64,000 nucleotides of DNA from Odiellus spinosus. Its lineage: Eukaryota; Arthropoda; Arachnida; Opiliones; Phalangiidae. How positions within the stretch are numbered: position 1 is the stretch's first letter; each line of letters begins with the position of its first letter. Shown in pieces: positions 63,400 to 64,000 of this stretch. The notes under the pieces were generated by a model that saw only the letters and a list, made by a program, of their open reading frames with translations, was not told where the DNA came from and did not search any database. The position numbers and the translations under genes are program-made. The DNA lies in NCBI GenBank assembly GCA_963920705.1, contig OY987236.1, positions 12,076,190 through 12,140,189 on the forward strand, given 5' to 3'.

Positions 63400-64000
63400 T
63401 TTTGAAAACTTCCCTTGAATAATACCGATACATTGTGTAAGCCCCCAATTCTATAATATGTCGCTGGAATTTCCAGGGTAATCGGTACTTGAATTATTAA
63501 ACAACTTAGTTTATTGATTAGTTACCCCTATAGATTAACGTGTCCTGAAGTCTTCCTGTAAATAATACCGATACATCATGAAACCCCCACTTTCATGATA
63601 TGTCGCTGGAATTTACAGTAAAATCAGTACATCAGTCATTGAACAACGTAGCTAATTGAACAGGGCTATGATTTGTTACCCCTTAGATTAACGTGTTCTG
63701 AAATCTTCCTGTGAATAATACCGATACATCATGAAACCCCCACTTTCATGATATGTCGCTGGAATTTACAGGAGAATCAGTACATCAGTCATTAAAAAAC
63801 GCAGTTAATTGAACAGGGCTATGATTTGTTACCCCTTAAAATGTTCTGAAATCTTCCTGTAAGTAATACCGATTCATCATGAAACCCCCACTTTCATGAT
63901 ATGTCGCTGGAATTTACAGGAGAATCAGTACATCAGTCATTAAAAAACGCAGTTAATTGAACAGGGCTATGATTTGTTACCCCTCACAGTAACGTGTTCT
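63400..64000 (+). repeat. Tandem array of about 150-bp units, running off the right edge
   Basis: Four units begin at about 63405, 63547, 63700 and 63849. Each holds cttcctgt, aataccgatacatc, atgtcgctggaattt, gtacatcagtcatt and tgatttgttacccc. The later three are nearly identical; the first is diverged. Each unit contains a small inverted pair (atcatgaaaccc / ctttcatgat). Confidence 0.9.

Larger units (their letters stand above)
52041..64000 (+). other. mib1: Visible part of a very large mind bomb intron
   Basis: From the donor at 52041 to the window edge no further mind bomb exon, and no other gene, is recognised on either strand. The next exon would encode the ankyrin repeat after ALRGNP. 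The stretch is AT-rich and holds several repeat elements listed separately, plus homopolymer runs (A at 59213-59234, G at 56281-56291, C near 59857). Confidence 0.6.

Overview
The window is a stretch of AT-rich animal nuclear DNA, most likely from an arthropod and probably an insect. It has many short introns (mostly 50-130 bp, GT..AG), long gene-poor stretches and many small inverted-repeat elements. I name no species. Ten protein-coding genes are recognised from conserved protein sequence, and I followed the splice sites by eye; every model that closes in the window keeps an open frame.

Layout: 1-1.4 kb, LYRM5/ETFRF1 (-). 2.3-6.2 kb, AT-rich repeats, a roughly 3 kb array of dyad-symmetric satellite units and an adjoining palindromic element. 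7.1-12.5 kb, Symplekin (+), tail-to-tail with mitochondrial IF-2 (-, 12.6-15.9 kb). 16.4-17.3 kb, a peripherin/ROM-like tetraspanin (+), tail-to-tail with legumain (-, 17.4-21.0 kb). 24.3-27.2 kb, alpha-1,6-fucosyltransferase FUT8 (-). 27.9-30.1 kb, intronless MCM5 (-), divergent from cytosolic malate dehydrogenase (+, 30.6-32.2 kb), with two E2F-type sites between them. 34.5-43.0 kb, choline/ethanolamine phosphotransferase CEPT1 (+). 48.4 kb to beyond the right edge, the 5' part of mind bomb (+), whose last visible intron fills everything from 52.0 kb on.

The genes are unrelated housekeeping and developmental genes (mRNA 3'-end processing, mitochondrial translation, lysosomal-type proteolysis, N-glycan core fucosylation, replication licensing, malate shuttle, phospholipid synthesis, Notch ligand endocytosis). 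They do not form a pathway.

The most interesting coding signal is in CEPT1. Two adjacent 132-nt exons have the same phase, the same first three and last eight residues, and encode alternative versions of one membrane segment, so they look mutually exclusive. The gene also appears to have two alternative C-termini. The most interesting non-coding signals are the satellite with an internal orientation switch, several families of short inverted-repeat transposons (some with target-site duplications, one nested insertion whose empty site can be read from another copy), and a second tandem array running off the right edge. I saw no CRISPR array, bacterial operon or viral gene.
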